This document shows, in pieces, positions 1 to 6,157 of a stretch of 6,421 nt of DNA; position 1 is the first letter of the stretch, and each line of letters opens with the position of its first letter. A program made the position numbers and the translations under genes. This stretch comes from Caulobacterales bacterium (lineage in GTDB: Bacteria > Pseudomonadota > Alphaproteobacteria > Caulobacterales > Caulobacteraceae): positions 1 to 6,421 of the forward strand of contig CANKEA010000073.1 of assembly GCA_947480815.1 (NCBI GenBank). Direction: 5' to 3'. Below the pieces are notes generated by a model. That model saw only the letters and a list, made by a program, of their open reading frames with translations. It ran no database searches and was not told where the DNA came from.

Positions 1-1543
1 CAGGCGCATCGTCCAGGTCGATATTCGGTGCCTCAGCAAAGGTCGAGCGCCGTTTGCCCACCGCCGTATTGGGCCCCAAGGCTTCCCGAACCTGGCGTAG
101 GCCTGCCCCAACAAGCTTCCATTGCGCCACATCGGAAGCCAGCATGGCGGTGATCCCATCACGCTCTTCGGAAAGTTCGGCGTGCTCACGGCGGATTTCC
201 ATTTCCTCCAGCCGCGCCAGCTGGCGCAAACGGGTATTGAGGATGGCCTCAGCCTGGATTTCCGATAGGTTGAATGTGTCGATCAGCGTGGCCTTGGGCT
301 GCTCATCATAACGAACAATGCGGATCACCTCGTCGAGGTTCAGATAGGCGATACGCAGACCATCCAGGATATGCAGCCGAGCCTCGATCTTGCCCAGGCG
401 ATAGCGCGCCCGGCGCACCAGCACCTCACGCCGGTGATCAAGGAAAGCCTTGAGGATGGATTTCAGCCCCATCACCCCGGGCGTACCGCGCGCATCCAGC
501 ACGTTCATATTGACCGGGAAACGCACCTCCAGATCGGACATACGGAACAGGCTCTCCATCAGCACCTGCGCCTCGACGGTGCGACTCTTGGGCTCAATAA
601 CCAGCCTAAGGTCCTCGGCGCTCTCATCGCGCACGTCGCCTAGCAGGGGGGCTTTCTTGGTCTCGATAAGGTCGGCTAGGCGCTCGACCAGCTCGGCCTT
701 TCGCACCTGGTACGGGATCTCAGTAATAACGATCTGGTAGGTCCCCCGACCGGTATCTTCCTTGGTCCAGCGCGCCCGCGTGCGCACACCGCCGCGGCCG
801 GTTTCGTACATCTCCAGCAGCGATGCCGGGCTCTCAACGATCTCGCCACCTGTGGGGAAATCAGGACCTGGAACCAGGGCCATCAATTCAGGCGTGGTGG
901 CGTTGGGGCTCTTCAACAGCAGCAGGCAGGCGTCGATCAGCTCAGCCACATTATGCGGCGGGATCGAGGTCGCCATGCCGACGGCGATACCGGACGAGCC
1001 ATTAGCCAGAACGTTAGGGAAGCCAGCAGGCAGGACCACCGCCTCTTCCTTGGTCTCGTCATAAGTCAGGCGATGATCGACCGCATCCTCGTCCAGCCCC
1101 TCAAGCAACAGCTCGGCGACAGCGGTCAGCTTGCACTCAGTGTAGCGCATGGCCGCGGCGTTATCGCCGTCGATATTGCCAAAATTGCCCTGACCGTTGA
1201 CCAGCTGATATCGCTGGGCGAAATCCTGCGCCAACCGCACCAAGGCATCATAGATTGATTGGTCGCCGTGTGGGTGGAACCCACCCATGACGTCGCCCAC
1301 GACCGCAGCACATTTGCGCGCCGCGCCCTCACTGCCCAGGCGCATGCGGTTCATCACGAACAGCACCCGACGCTGCACAGGCTTCAGCCCATCGCGCACG
1401 TCCGGCAGGGCGCGGCTGGAAATGGTCGACAGTGCGTAGGCCAGATAGCGCTTAGACAGCGCCTCCATCAGCGGTTCGTCGAGAATCCGACCGCCACTGC
1501 CGTCTTCACCATCCCCATCGCCGGGTTCGAAAGGCTTGTTCAT
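1..1543 (-). CDS. parC: DNA topoisomerase IV subunit A (ParC), N-terminal 514 codons, cut by left window edge
   Basis: ParC is the DNA-cleaving subunit of topoisomerase IV; with ParE it unlinks daughter chromosomes using ATP. After an acidic, glycine-rich start (residues 1-20), the conserved N-terminal block [19 protein letters not shown] runs from about 43 to 61. The QRDR motif [11 protein letters not shown] is at 90-100, [20 protein letters not shown] at 117-136 with the catalytic tyrosine Tyr134 preceded by Arg133, and [18 protein letters not shown] at 181-198. A charged coiled-coil-like stretch lies at about 370-460. The C-terminal beta-pinwheel is beyond the window. The phrases [18 protein letters not shown] and QRRV fit ParC better than GyrA, and linkage to recO supports ParC. 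ATG at 1543 is chosen because an in-frame TAG lies three codons upstream; a later ATG at codon 26 would remove only the variable leader. There is no Shine-Dalgarno sequence before it. Gln95 stands where E. coli ParC has Ser80, and Asp99 where it has Glu84. Confidence 0.95.
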   Translation of the reverse strand, partial: MNKPFEPGDGDGEDGSGGRILDEPLMEALSKRYLAYALSTISSRALPDVRDGLKPVQRRVLFVMNRMRLGSEGAARKCAAVVGDVMGGFHPHGDQSIYDALVRLAQDFAQRYQLVNGQGNFGNIDGDNAAAMRYTECKLTAVAELLLEGLDEDAVDHRLTYDETKEEAVVLPAGFPNVLANGSSGIAVGMATSIPPHNVAELIDACLLLLKSPNATTPELMALVPGPDFPTGGEIVESPASLLEMYETGRGGVRTRARWTKEDTGRGTYQIVITEIPYQVRKAELVERLADLIETKKAPLLGDVRDESAEDLRLVIEPKSRTVEAQVLMESLFRMSDLEVRFPVNMNVLDARGTPGVMGLKSILKAFLDHRREVLVRRARYRLGKIEARLHILDGLRIAYLNLDEVIRIVRYDEQPKATLIDTFNLSEIQAEAILNTRLRQLARLEEMEIRREHAELSEERDGITAMLASDVAQWKLVGAGLRQVREALGPNTAVGKRRSTFAEAPNIDLDDAP

Positions 1544-1549
1544 GCGAGG

Positions 1550-1563
1550 GGTCTAGCAGAGTC
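1550..1563 (-). promoter_or_regulatory. Candidate -10 element of parC with adjoining GANTC (CcrM) site
   Basis: On the minus strand GCTAGACC (1557-1550) matches seven of eight positions of the Caulobacter sigma-73 -10 consensus GCTANAWC. It ends six bases before the parC ATG, so transcription would begin at or next to the A of the start codon, giving a leaderless mRNA. No convincing TTG-type -35 is present at the usual distance. GACTC (1559-1563), a target of the CcrM adenine methyltransferase found in Caulobacterales, lies one base upstream of this box. The in-frame TAG that fixes the parC start is inside the box. This is inference from motif and spacing only. Confidence 0.4.
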
Positions 1564-1565
1564 GG

Positions 1566-1578
1566 GCGCAGGCTGCGC
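1566..1578 (-). repeat. Short inverted repeat between recO and parC
   Basis: Minus-strand GCGCA-GCC-TGCGC forms a perfect 5-bp stem with a 3-base loop, in the 60-bp gap 26 bases after the recO stop. No T-run follows, so it is not a typical intrinsic terminator. It could be a weak pause or processing hairpin, or chance in GC-rich DNA. Confidence 0.3.
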
Positions 1579-1603
1579 TAGGGTGCGATGTCACAAAAGC
1601 GCG

Positions 1604-2335
1604 CTAGCCTCGCGCCTCGGCCAGCAATCTATCGACGAGCCACATGCGTGCGGGCGGCATGGGGCGATGCAGGGCCGCAAACACGAAGGCTTCAAGAAAG
1701 TGCCCGGTTAGGGTCAGTCCGGCAGCCACATCTCCCGCTTCCAGCCTTTGTTGCGACGAGAGCAGGAAGGGCGGCAGGGCGAGTAGCTTATCCTTATAGG
1801 GCTCGCCCGCCTCACGGCTCACCGCCCGGCCAGTCCGCGGACTAACGTAGATCAGCTCGTCCAGGCTGCCGGTCGCGGCGCATTTGGAAAGATCGAAGCC
1901 AAAGCCCAATTCCTGCAAAAGTCCCGCTTCGAAACGCACATAGACGGCTGGCCAGGCCGACGTCATTGAAAACGCCTCGGTCAGGGCCTCGAAGGCGTGA
2001 AACGCACCGGTGTGGGGTTCGCGTTCGGGCAAGGCACCCGCAGCCACCGCCGCCGCCGCACTCAGCCCGGCCAGAGCTAATGGATCGTCAAATAGGGAGC
2101 TAAGCCCCTCCCCCATCGGTTCAATCGTGGCCGAGCCAAGCTGATCGGCCATACGGGCTCGAAAGCGAACGGCCACCTTGCTGCCGGCCTGCAAACTGGG
2201 CTTGAGCCGACGGGAGGATGCGCCGGCCACATGCGCAGCAAACCGGCCGCGCTCCAGGGTCAGAAATTCGACGACAGCCCCATTCTCGCCATGGGAGCGG
2301 GCACCAAGGACGAAGGCCTCGTCTTCCCACTCCAC
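1604..2335 (-). CDS. recO: DNA repair protein RecO
   Basis: RecO acts in the RecFOR pathway. It binds DNA and SSB and helps load RecA on single-stranded gaps. The 243-residue length fits the family. Residues 1-80 form the N-terminal OB-fold (opening EDEAFVLGARSHGENGAVV, with a basic run SRRLKP at 41-46). The helical domain follows, with FEAGLLQELGFGFDLSKCAATG at 135-156, YVSPRTGRAVSREAG at 163-177, and a proline-rich LPPF segment. Only one cysteine (Cys152) is present, so the four-cysteine zinc site known from Deinococcus RecO is absent, as in E. coli. The start is GTG at 2335, 12 bases after the era stop, with AGGA (2349-2346) overlapping that stop ten bases upstream. It is last in the lepB-rnc-era-recO cluster. 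Sequence similarity in the central motif and position after era make the call secure. Confidence 0.93.
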   Translation of the reverse strand: MEWEDEAFVLGARSHGENGAVVEFLTLERGRFAAHVAGASSRRLKPSLQAGSKVAVRFRARMADQLGSATIEPMGEGLSSLFDDPLALAGLSAAAAVAAGALPEREPHTGAFHAFEALTEAFSMTSAWPAVYVRFEAGLLQELGFGFDLSKCAATGSLDELIYVSPRTGRAVSREAGEPYKDKLLALPPFLLSSQQRLEAGDVAAGLTLTGHFLEAFVFAALHRPMPPARMWLVDRLLAEARG

Positions 2336-2345
2336 TAGCGAACCG

Positions 2346-2349
2346 TCCT
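2346..2349 (-). promoter_or_regulatory. Ribosome binding site of recO overlapping the era stop codon
   Basis: AGGA on the minus strand uses the last two bases of the era TAG stop and lies ten bases before the GTG start of recO. It supports the GTG at 2335 as start and suggests that ribosomes ending era translation re-initiate on recO. Confidence 0.5.
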
Positions 2350-3289
2350 AGGCATCGAAATCCAGTCCCAAACCTTCAAAGGCCCCGCGCTCCTCGGCCC
2401 AGGTCTCGCGCACCTGGACGTGCAGAAACAGGTGCACCGTGTAGCCAAGGATTTCGTTGAGCTCCTCGCGCGAGGTCTGCCCAATCCATTTCAGAGTCTG
2501 GCCACTGGCCCCAACCACAATGCCCTTCTGGCTATCGCGCTCGACGAAGATGGTCTGCTCGATGCGGGCCGAGCCGTCCTTGCGCATCGTAAAGGCGGTG
2601 GTCTCGACATGAGCCGCATAGGGCAGTTCGTCATGCACCCGCAGATAGAGTTTTTCGCGTGTGATTTCCGAGGCGAGTAGGCGTGCGGGCACGTCGGCCG
2701 TCTGGTCCGCCGGATAGAGCCAAGGCCCCTCCGGCATCAGCGCGGCCAGCCGAGTCTTTAGGTGGTCGACCCCGTCGCCCTTGGCGGCTGAGATCATGAA
2801 CGCCTCATTATAGGCGCCGCTGTCGTAAAGGATCTTGGTGACCTCAAGTAGACGCTCGCGCTTGACGCCGTCGATCTTATTGACGGAAAGAATGGCGTGG
2901 AGGCCGGCTTTCTTTAGGCCCTCGATGACGGTGCGGCTGTCTTCTACGCCGAGACGGTCGGCACCGGTTGCATGGCCATCCTGCACGGCCAGTTCGGCAC
3001 GCACATCCACCAAGTGTACGACGGCATCGGCCTCCTCCGCCCCTGTCCAGGCAGCGCGGACCATGGCCCGATCCAGCCGGCGGCGCGGCGAGAACACACC
3101 GGGAGTGTCAACCAGGATGACCTGCGATTGCCCTTCCATGGCCACACCACGCACAGGAAAGCGCGTGGTCTGCACCTTCTGGGTAACAATGGAGACTTTG
3201 GAGCCAACCAGTCGGTTTACGAGCGTGGACTTGCCCGCGTTCGGGGCGCCGATTACGGCGACAAAACCGGCTTTCGTTGCGTCGCTCAT
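2348..3289 (-). CDS. era: GTPase Era, 16S rRNA-binding ribosome assembly factor
   Basis: Era is a membrane-associated GTPase that binds the 3' end of 16S rRNA and assists 30S maturation. The G domain has G1 GAPNAGKS (14-21), G2 QTTRFPVRG (40-48), G3 DTPG (61-64), G4 NKID (137-140) and G5 SAAKGDG (167-173). The C-terminal KH domain follows from about 200, with the motif [14 protein letters not shown] (258-271) and the ending [17 protein letters not shown]. At 313 residues it is about 12 longer than E. coli Era (301); the extra sequence is an insertion at roughly 98-118 between G3 and G4. The KH loop reads GASG and lacks the lysine seen in E. coli (GNKG). The ATG overlaps the rnc stop as ATGA, and AGAAGG (3301-3296) stands six bases upstream within rnc, so era can be both coupled and independently initiated. 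Linkage to rnc and recO is the classic arrangement. Confidence 0.97.
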   Translation of the reverse strand: MSDATKAGFVAVIGAPNAGKSTLVNRLVGSKVSIVTQKVQTTRFPVRGVAMEGQSQVILVDTPGVFSPRRRLDRAMVRAAWTGAEEADAVVHLVDVRAELAVQDGHATGADRLGVEDSRTVIEGLKKAGLHAILSVNKIDGVKRERLLEVTKILYDSGAYNEAFMISAAKGDGVDHLKTRLAALMPEGPWLYPADQTADVPARLLASEITREKLYLRVHDELPYAAHVETTAFTMRKDGSARIEQTIFVERDSQKGIVVGASGQTLKWIGQTSREELNEILGYTVHLFLHVQVRETWAEERGAFEGLGLDFDA

Positions 3290-3984
3290 ACCACGCCTTC
3301 TCTGGTCAATAGGGCCAGGGCGGCAGCTTTTTCGGCCTCGCGGCGCGAAGTACCCTGTCCATTAGCGGGGTCGAATCCGGCCACGGAGGCCTCGACGATG
3401 AAGATGGGCGCGTGGTCCGGGCCCGTGCGGGAGATAACCTGATAGGCGGGAAAGGTGTGTCCGGTGGCATGGGCCCACTCCTGCAGCGCGGTCTTAGGAT
3501 CGCGTCGGTCAGGCGTATGCTCATCTGCATCCAGCAAAGTACCCCAGTGCCGATCAAACAGGGCACGCGCGGCCTCCAGGCCCCCTTCTTGATAGACAGC
3601 CGCAATAATGGCCTCGCAGGCACCGCCTAAGACAGACGCGCGTTCGCGCGCTCCGACCTTGGTGGCAGAGCCAGACATGCGCAGCGCCGGTCCTGCATCG
3701 ATGGCCTCGGCCACCTGGGCACAGGCCTCACGGCTGACCATACGATTAAGGCGTCGCGCCAGTTCCCCTTCGGTAGCCTTGGGATAGCGCGCACTAAGCG
3801 CCTCTGCCGCCAGGAGGCCCAGCACGCGGTCTCCAACGAATTCCAGCACCTCGTTGTTGGCCACGCTCACGGCACCCTCGCCCACGCTGGAGTGAGTCAG
3901 GGCGCGCTCGAACAGCGCGCGATCCTTGAATTCATAGCCGAGTTTCCGCTCCAGTTCCTGGACGGCGGCGACACGAGCATTCAT
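3286..3984 (-). CDS. rnc: Ribonuclease III, with Gly replacing a metal-binding Asp
   Basis: RNase III cleaves double-stranded RNA, processing rRNA precursors and structured mRNAs. The 232-residue protein has the nuclease domain at about 5-155 with signature [10 protein letters not shown] (43-52), giving Glu45, Glu48 and Asp52 (E. coli Glu38, Glu41, Asp45), and [12 protein letters not shown] (120-131), giving Glu124 (E. coli Glu117). The dsRNA-binding domain runs from [10 protein letters not shown] (162-171) to [12 protein letters not shown] (211-222). The Asp that normally stands three residues before the catalytic Glu (E. coli Asp114) is Gly121, encoded by GGT; one transition would restore GAT. 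The rest of the protein is intact. I place the start at ATG 3984, overlapping the lepB stop as ATGA, because upstream codons lie inside lepB and the protein begins as the family does. There is no Shine-Dalgarno sequence before this ATG (the upstream sequence is AT-rich), so translation probably depends on lepB. Confidence 0.95.
   Translation of the reverse strand: MNARVAAVQELERKLGYEFKDRALFERALTHSSVGEGAVSVANNEVLEFVGDRVLGLLAAEALSARYPKATEGELARRLNRMVSREACAQVAEAIDAGPALRMSGSATKVGARERASVLGGACEAIIAAVYQEGGLEAARALFDRHWGTLLDADEHTPDRRDPKTALQEWAHATGHTFPAYQVISRTGPDHAPIFIVEASVAGFDPANGQGTSRREAEKAAALALLTREGVV
3296..3301 (-). promoter_or_regulatory. Ribosome binding site of era inside rnc
   Basis: AGAAGG on the minus strand lies six bases before the era ATG, within the final codons of rnc. 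It is the best Shine-Dalgarno sequence of the lepB-rnc-era-recO cluster and fixes the era start at 3289. Confidence 0.6.
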
Positions 3985-4763
3985 TTGATAATATTGAAGA
4001 ACCGGCCAGGCCGCGCATCCAGCACCCAGGTCCAAGGCTTGAACAGCGATGCCTTATGGGCATCCCAGGACAGCAGGATCATCTGCGCCTTACCAACCAG
4101 ATTTTCAGCGGGAACATAGCCAACACCGATCTCTTCCGGTGCGCGACTGTCCAGCGAGTTGTCGCGGTTGTCGCCCATGAAGAAGTAGTTGCCCTCCGGC
4201 ACGATGAACACCTCAGTGTTGTCCATATCGCCCGTGGGGCCCCAATCGTCAGTGGTATAGGTGCGGCCTTCAGGGTTGGTCTCGGCATAGCGGTCGACCG
4301 GTTGGGTCAGGCCGTAGTCGGTCTCTTCATCGACCTTGCCCAGGTACTTTTTCGGCACGGCCTTGCCGTTGATATACAGCTGGTTGTCGATCATCTGCAC
4401 ACGGTCACCCGGCAGGCCGATCAAGCGCTTAATGTAGTCGGTATGGCCGTCGCGCGGCAGTTTGAACACGATCACATCGCCGCGCTTCGGCGCAGTGTTG
4501 AACAGACGGCCATGGAATATTGGCGGGCTGAACGGAATCGAGTGACGGCTAAAGCCGTAAGAGAACTTGGAAACGATGATGTAATCGCCTTCAAGCAAGG
4601 TAGGCACCATAGAGGCCGAAGGAATGGTGAAGGGCTGGAACAGCAGGACCCGAAGCACCAGGGCAATGCCCAGGGCATAGACCACGGTCTTAACGATCTC
4701 GATAAACTCCTGCAGTGCCGAAGCGCCGCCGCTTGGCTCAGTGTTTTTGATCGTTTCGGCCAT
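3981..4763 (-). CDS. lepB: Signal peptidase I
   Basis: LepB removes signal peptides from exported preproteins at the outer face of the cytoplasmic membrane, using a Ser-Lys dyad. The 260-residue protein has a short cytoplasmic N-terminus, one membrane segment at about 21-42, then box [10 protein letters not shown] (48-56) with nucleophile Ser51. Box C/D follows as [11 protein letters not shown] (93-103) and [14 protein letters not shown] (109-122) with general base Lys112, and box [12 protein letters not shown] is at 197-207. It has one transmembrane segment, unlike E. coli LepB (324 residues, two segments); the region at about 134-185 is more variable. The ATG at 4763 is the only plausible start, because an in-frame TAA lies six codons upstream; AAGAGG (4780-4775) is 11 bases away. 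It heads the lepB-rnc-era-recO cluster after a 234-bp gap and its stop overlaps the rnc start. Confidence 0.97.
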   Translation of the reverse strand: MAETIKNTEPSGGASALQEFIEIVKTVVYALGIALVLRVLLFQPFTIPSASMVPTLLEGDYIIVSKFSYGFSRHSIPFSPPIFHGRLFNTAPKRGDVIVFKLPRDGHTDYIKRLIGLPGDRVQMIDNQLYINGKAVPKKYLGKVDEETDYGLTQPVDRYAETNPEGRTYTTDDWGPTGDMDNTEVFIVPEGNYFFMGDNRDNSLDSRAPEEIGVGYVPAENLVGKAQMILLSWDAHKASLFKPWTWVLDARPGRFFNIIK

Positions 4764-4774
4764 GGACGGGAGAG

Positions 4775-4780
4775 CCTCTT
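4775..4780 (-). promoter_or_regulatory. Ribosome binding site of lepB
   Basis: AAGAGG on the minus strand lies 11 bases before the lepB ATG, a rather long spacing. It partly overlaps the TAA that closes the lepB frame upstream, so it supports the ATG at 4763. Confidence 0.45.
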
Positions 4781-4808
4781 AATTCAGGGGTGACCTAAGG
4801 CGCGATCA

Positions 4809-4826
4809 GATCAGGCAGACCTGATC
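4809..4826 (-). repeat. Inverted repeat in the lepB leader
   Basis: GATCAGG and CCTGATC form a perfect 7-bp inverted repeat around a 4-base centre, with an additional GATCA copy immediately beside it (4804-4808). It lies about 46 bases upstream of the lepB ATG. No T-run follows on either strand, so it is not a terminator. It may be an operator for a dimeric regulator or a 5'-UTR hairpin; I do not recognise a specific regulator. Confidence 0.5.
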
Positions 4827-4903
4827 CCGGTTCGCGTTATCGGGTCATTCAGTTCGAGCGCGTTGGCAGGGCAAAACCACGAACACCTTTGCCCGACGGG
4901 CCC

Positions 4904-4932
4904 TAGCTAGTCCGTGATCGGGGCTGGAGCAA
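4904..4932 (-). promoter_or_regulatory. Weak candidate promoter for lepB
   Basis: TTGCTC (4932-4927) and TAGCTA (4909-4904) are separated by 17 bases on the minus strand. The -35 keeps only the TTG core and the -10 keeps TA and a GCTA overlap. Transcription would start near 4897 and give a leader of roughly 130 bases that contains the inverted repeat at 4809-4826. Chance occurrence is quite possible. Confidence 0.25.
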
Positions 4933-4997
4933 GGCGCGTTCCGTGAAAGCAGAGCCCCGCCATCCAATAAATCCGCAGAATAAGGCAATGGGCCGAC

Positions 4998-5396
4998 CTA
5001 AATCGGTCTCGCCTCAATCACCACGAAAGCCTGCGCATAAGGATAATCATCGGTCAGGCTCAGATAAATAAAGGCCTGCATGCCCTGCGGCGTCACCTCA
5101 GCCAGCCGGGCCGCTGCGCCGCCGGTTAGGGCCATGGTCGGCTGACCGCTCCGCAAATTCACCACACCCATGTCGGCCAGGTAGACCCCCCTTTTCAGAC
5201 CGGTACCCAGCGCCTTGGCGCAGGCCTCCTTTGCAGCGAACCGCTTGGAGTAAGAGGCAGCCTTGTCGGGCTTGCGCTCGGAACGACTGCGTTCAACCTC
5301 GGTAAAGGCGCGGCGGGTGAAGCGGTCACCGAACCGCTCCAGGGTCATGGCGATCCGCCGGATATCCGAGAGGTCCGAGCCGATACCGATAATCAT
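4998..5396 (-). CDS. acpS: Holo-[acyl-carrier-protein] synthase AcpS
   Basis: AcpS transfers 4'-phosphopantetheine from CoA to a serine of apo-acyl carrier protein, activating it for fatty acid and lipid synthesis. The protein has 132 residues, close to the family's usual length of about 125-135. The N-terminal [15 protein letters not shown] carries the magnesium-binding Asp8, and [16 protein letters not shown] (51-66) carries Glu57, the second metal ligand. The end [17 protein letters not shown] is typical. The ATG at 5396 overlaps the pdxJ stop as ATGA; an ATG eight codons upstream would be inside pdxJ and adds residues without family support. GAGG (5407-5404) lies seven bases before the chosen start. 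It is last in the pyrE-pdxJ-acpS cluster. Confidence 0.96.
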   Translation of the reverse strand: MIIGIGSDLSDIRRIAMTLERFGDRFTRRAFTEVERSRSERKPDKAASYSKRFAAKEACAKALGTGLKRGVYLADMGVVNLRSGQPTMALTGGAAARLAEVTPQGMQAFIYLSLTDDYPYAQAFVVIEARPI

Positions 5397-6157
5397 TGCC
5401 GCGCCTCGTCCATTAGGCACCGCATTCGCCCAATGGCACTTGGCAAGCCGGTGAAGATCGCCTCCCCGACAAGAAAGTGCCCGATATTGAGTTCCTTCAA
5501 TTGAGGGATCGCCGCCACCGCCTCAACGGTTTCAAAATCAATGCCGTGGCCCGCGTGCACCTCCAGGCCCAGATCTTCAGCGTGGCGAGCGCTGGCACGT
5601 AAGGCGTCGAGCGCCGTCCCGGCTTCACGCGCCTTGCCATCGCGCACGGCGTCGCAAAAGGCCCCAGTATGCAGCTCCACCACCTGGGCCCCACAATGGG
5701 CGCTGGCGGAAATCTGGGCCGGGTCAGCCGCCACAAACAGCGAAACACGGCTGCCGTTGGCCTTCAGCTGTCCGACCATCGGCGCGATCCAGTTATGGCC
5801 GCCGGCGACGTCCAGCCCACCCTCAGTAGTCCGTTCCTCGCGGCGTTCTGGCACCAGACAGACCGCGTGCGGTCGGTGGCTAAGCGCGATATACAGCATC
5901 TCCTGGGTGCAGGCCATTTCCAGGTTCAATGGCCGTCCCTGCGCCCGCAAGGTTTGGGTCAAGCGGTCAATATCGGCGTCTGAGATATGGCGGCGATCTT
6001 CGCGCAAGTGGGCGGTAATGCCATCGGCACCGGATTCTAGGGCCAGAATCGCAGTCCGAACGGGATCGGGAGCGGACCCGCCGCGTGCGTTACGGATGGT
6101 CGCCACGTGGTCGATGTTCACGCCCAGCCGCAAAAGCGAAGGCGGCTGAACCGTCAC
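5393..6157 (-). CDS. pdxJ: Pyridoxine 5'-phosphate synthase PdxJ
   Basis: PdxJ condenses 1-deoxyxylulose 5-phosphate with 3-amino-2-oxopropyl phosphate to pyridoxine 5'-phosphate, the last ring-forming step of the DXP-dependent vitamin B6 route. The 254-residue TIM barrel is complete. [19 protein letters not shown] lies at 9-27, HLREDRRHI at 50-58, NLEM at 78-81, [16 protein letters not shown] at 102-117, HAGHG at 201-205 and [16 protein letters not shown] at 223-238. The catalytic residues known from E. coli (His45, Glu72, His193) correspond to His50, Glu80 and His204. The start is GTG at 6157, which overlaps the pyrE stop as GTGA. No good Shine-Dalgarno sequence is seen, so initiation probably relies on coupling to pyrE. 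Confidence 0.97.
   Translation of the reverse strand: MTVQPPSLLRLGVNIDHVATIRNARGGSAPDPVRTAILALESGADGITAHLREDRRHISDADIDRLTQTLRAQGRPLNLEMACTQEMLYIALSHRPHAVCLVPERREERTTEGGLDVAGGHNWIAPMVGQLKANGSRVSLFVAADPAQISASAHCGAQVVELHTGAFCDAVRDGKAREAGTALDALRASARHAEDLGLEVHAGHGIDFETVEAVAAIPQLKELNIGHFLVGEAIFTGLPSAIGRMRCLMDEARQ
5404..5407 (-). promoter_or_regulatory. Ribosome binding site of acpS inside pdxJ
   Basis: GAGG on the minus strand lies seven bases before the ATG at 5396, and favours this start over the in-frame ATG at 5420. Confidence 0.5.

Larger units (their letters stand above)
4764..4997. other. Intergenic leader between acpS and lepB, 234 bp
   Basis: This is the only long non-coding stretch in the window. 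It separates the pyrE-pdxJ-acpS cluster from lepB-rnc-era-recO. I find no convincing open frame, tRNA or intrinsic terminator; no hairpin followed by a T-run stands behind acpS. It contains a weak promoter candidate (4904-4932) and an inverted repeat (4809-4826). It is the natural place for the lepB promoter and for any control of the downstream genes. Confidence 0.7.

Noticed and set aside
1259..1711. Plus-strand open frame of 150 codons across the parC start and the recO end
   Set aside because: It spans two genes and the gap between them on the opposite strand; no ribosome binding site or domain supports it.
2835..3365. Plus-strand open frame of 176 codons opposite era
   Set aside because: Its sequence is rich in Ser, Arg and Thr, as expected of reversed high-GC codons, and it crosses the era start and the rnc end; no family features are visible.
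3985..4035. Upstream extension of rnc by 17 codons
   Set aside because: The added residues lie inside lepB, resemble no RNase III N-terminus, and the ATGA overlap at 3984 gives a natural start.
4056..4793. Long plus-strand open frame of 245 codons opposite lepB
   Set aside because: It is an antisense shadow of the high-GC lepB gene, with no recognisable domain and a low-complexity composition; lepB has every catalytic motif.
4891..4901. GCCCG-A-CGGGC palindrome as a terminator stem
   Set aside because: The one-base centre cannot form a hairpin loop without losing pairs, and no T-run follows on either strand.
5397..5420. Upstream start of acpS, eight codons longer
   Set aside because: The family begins directly at M-I-I-G-I-G, and GAGG is correctly spaced only for the start at 5396.
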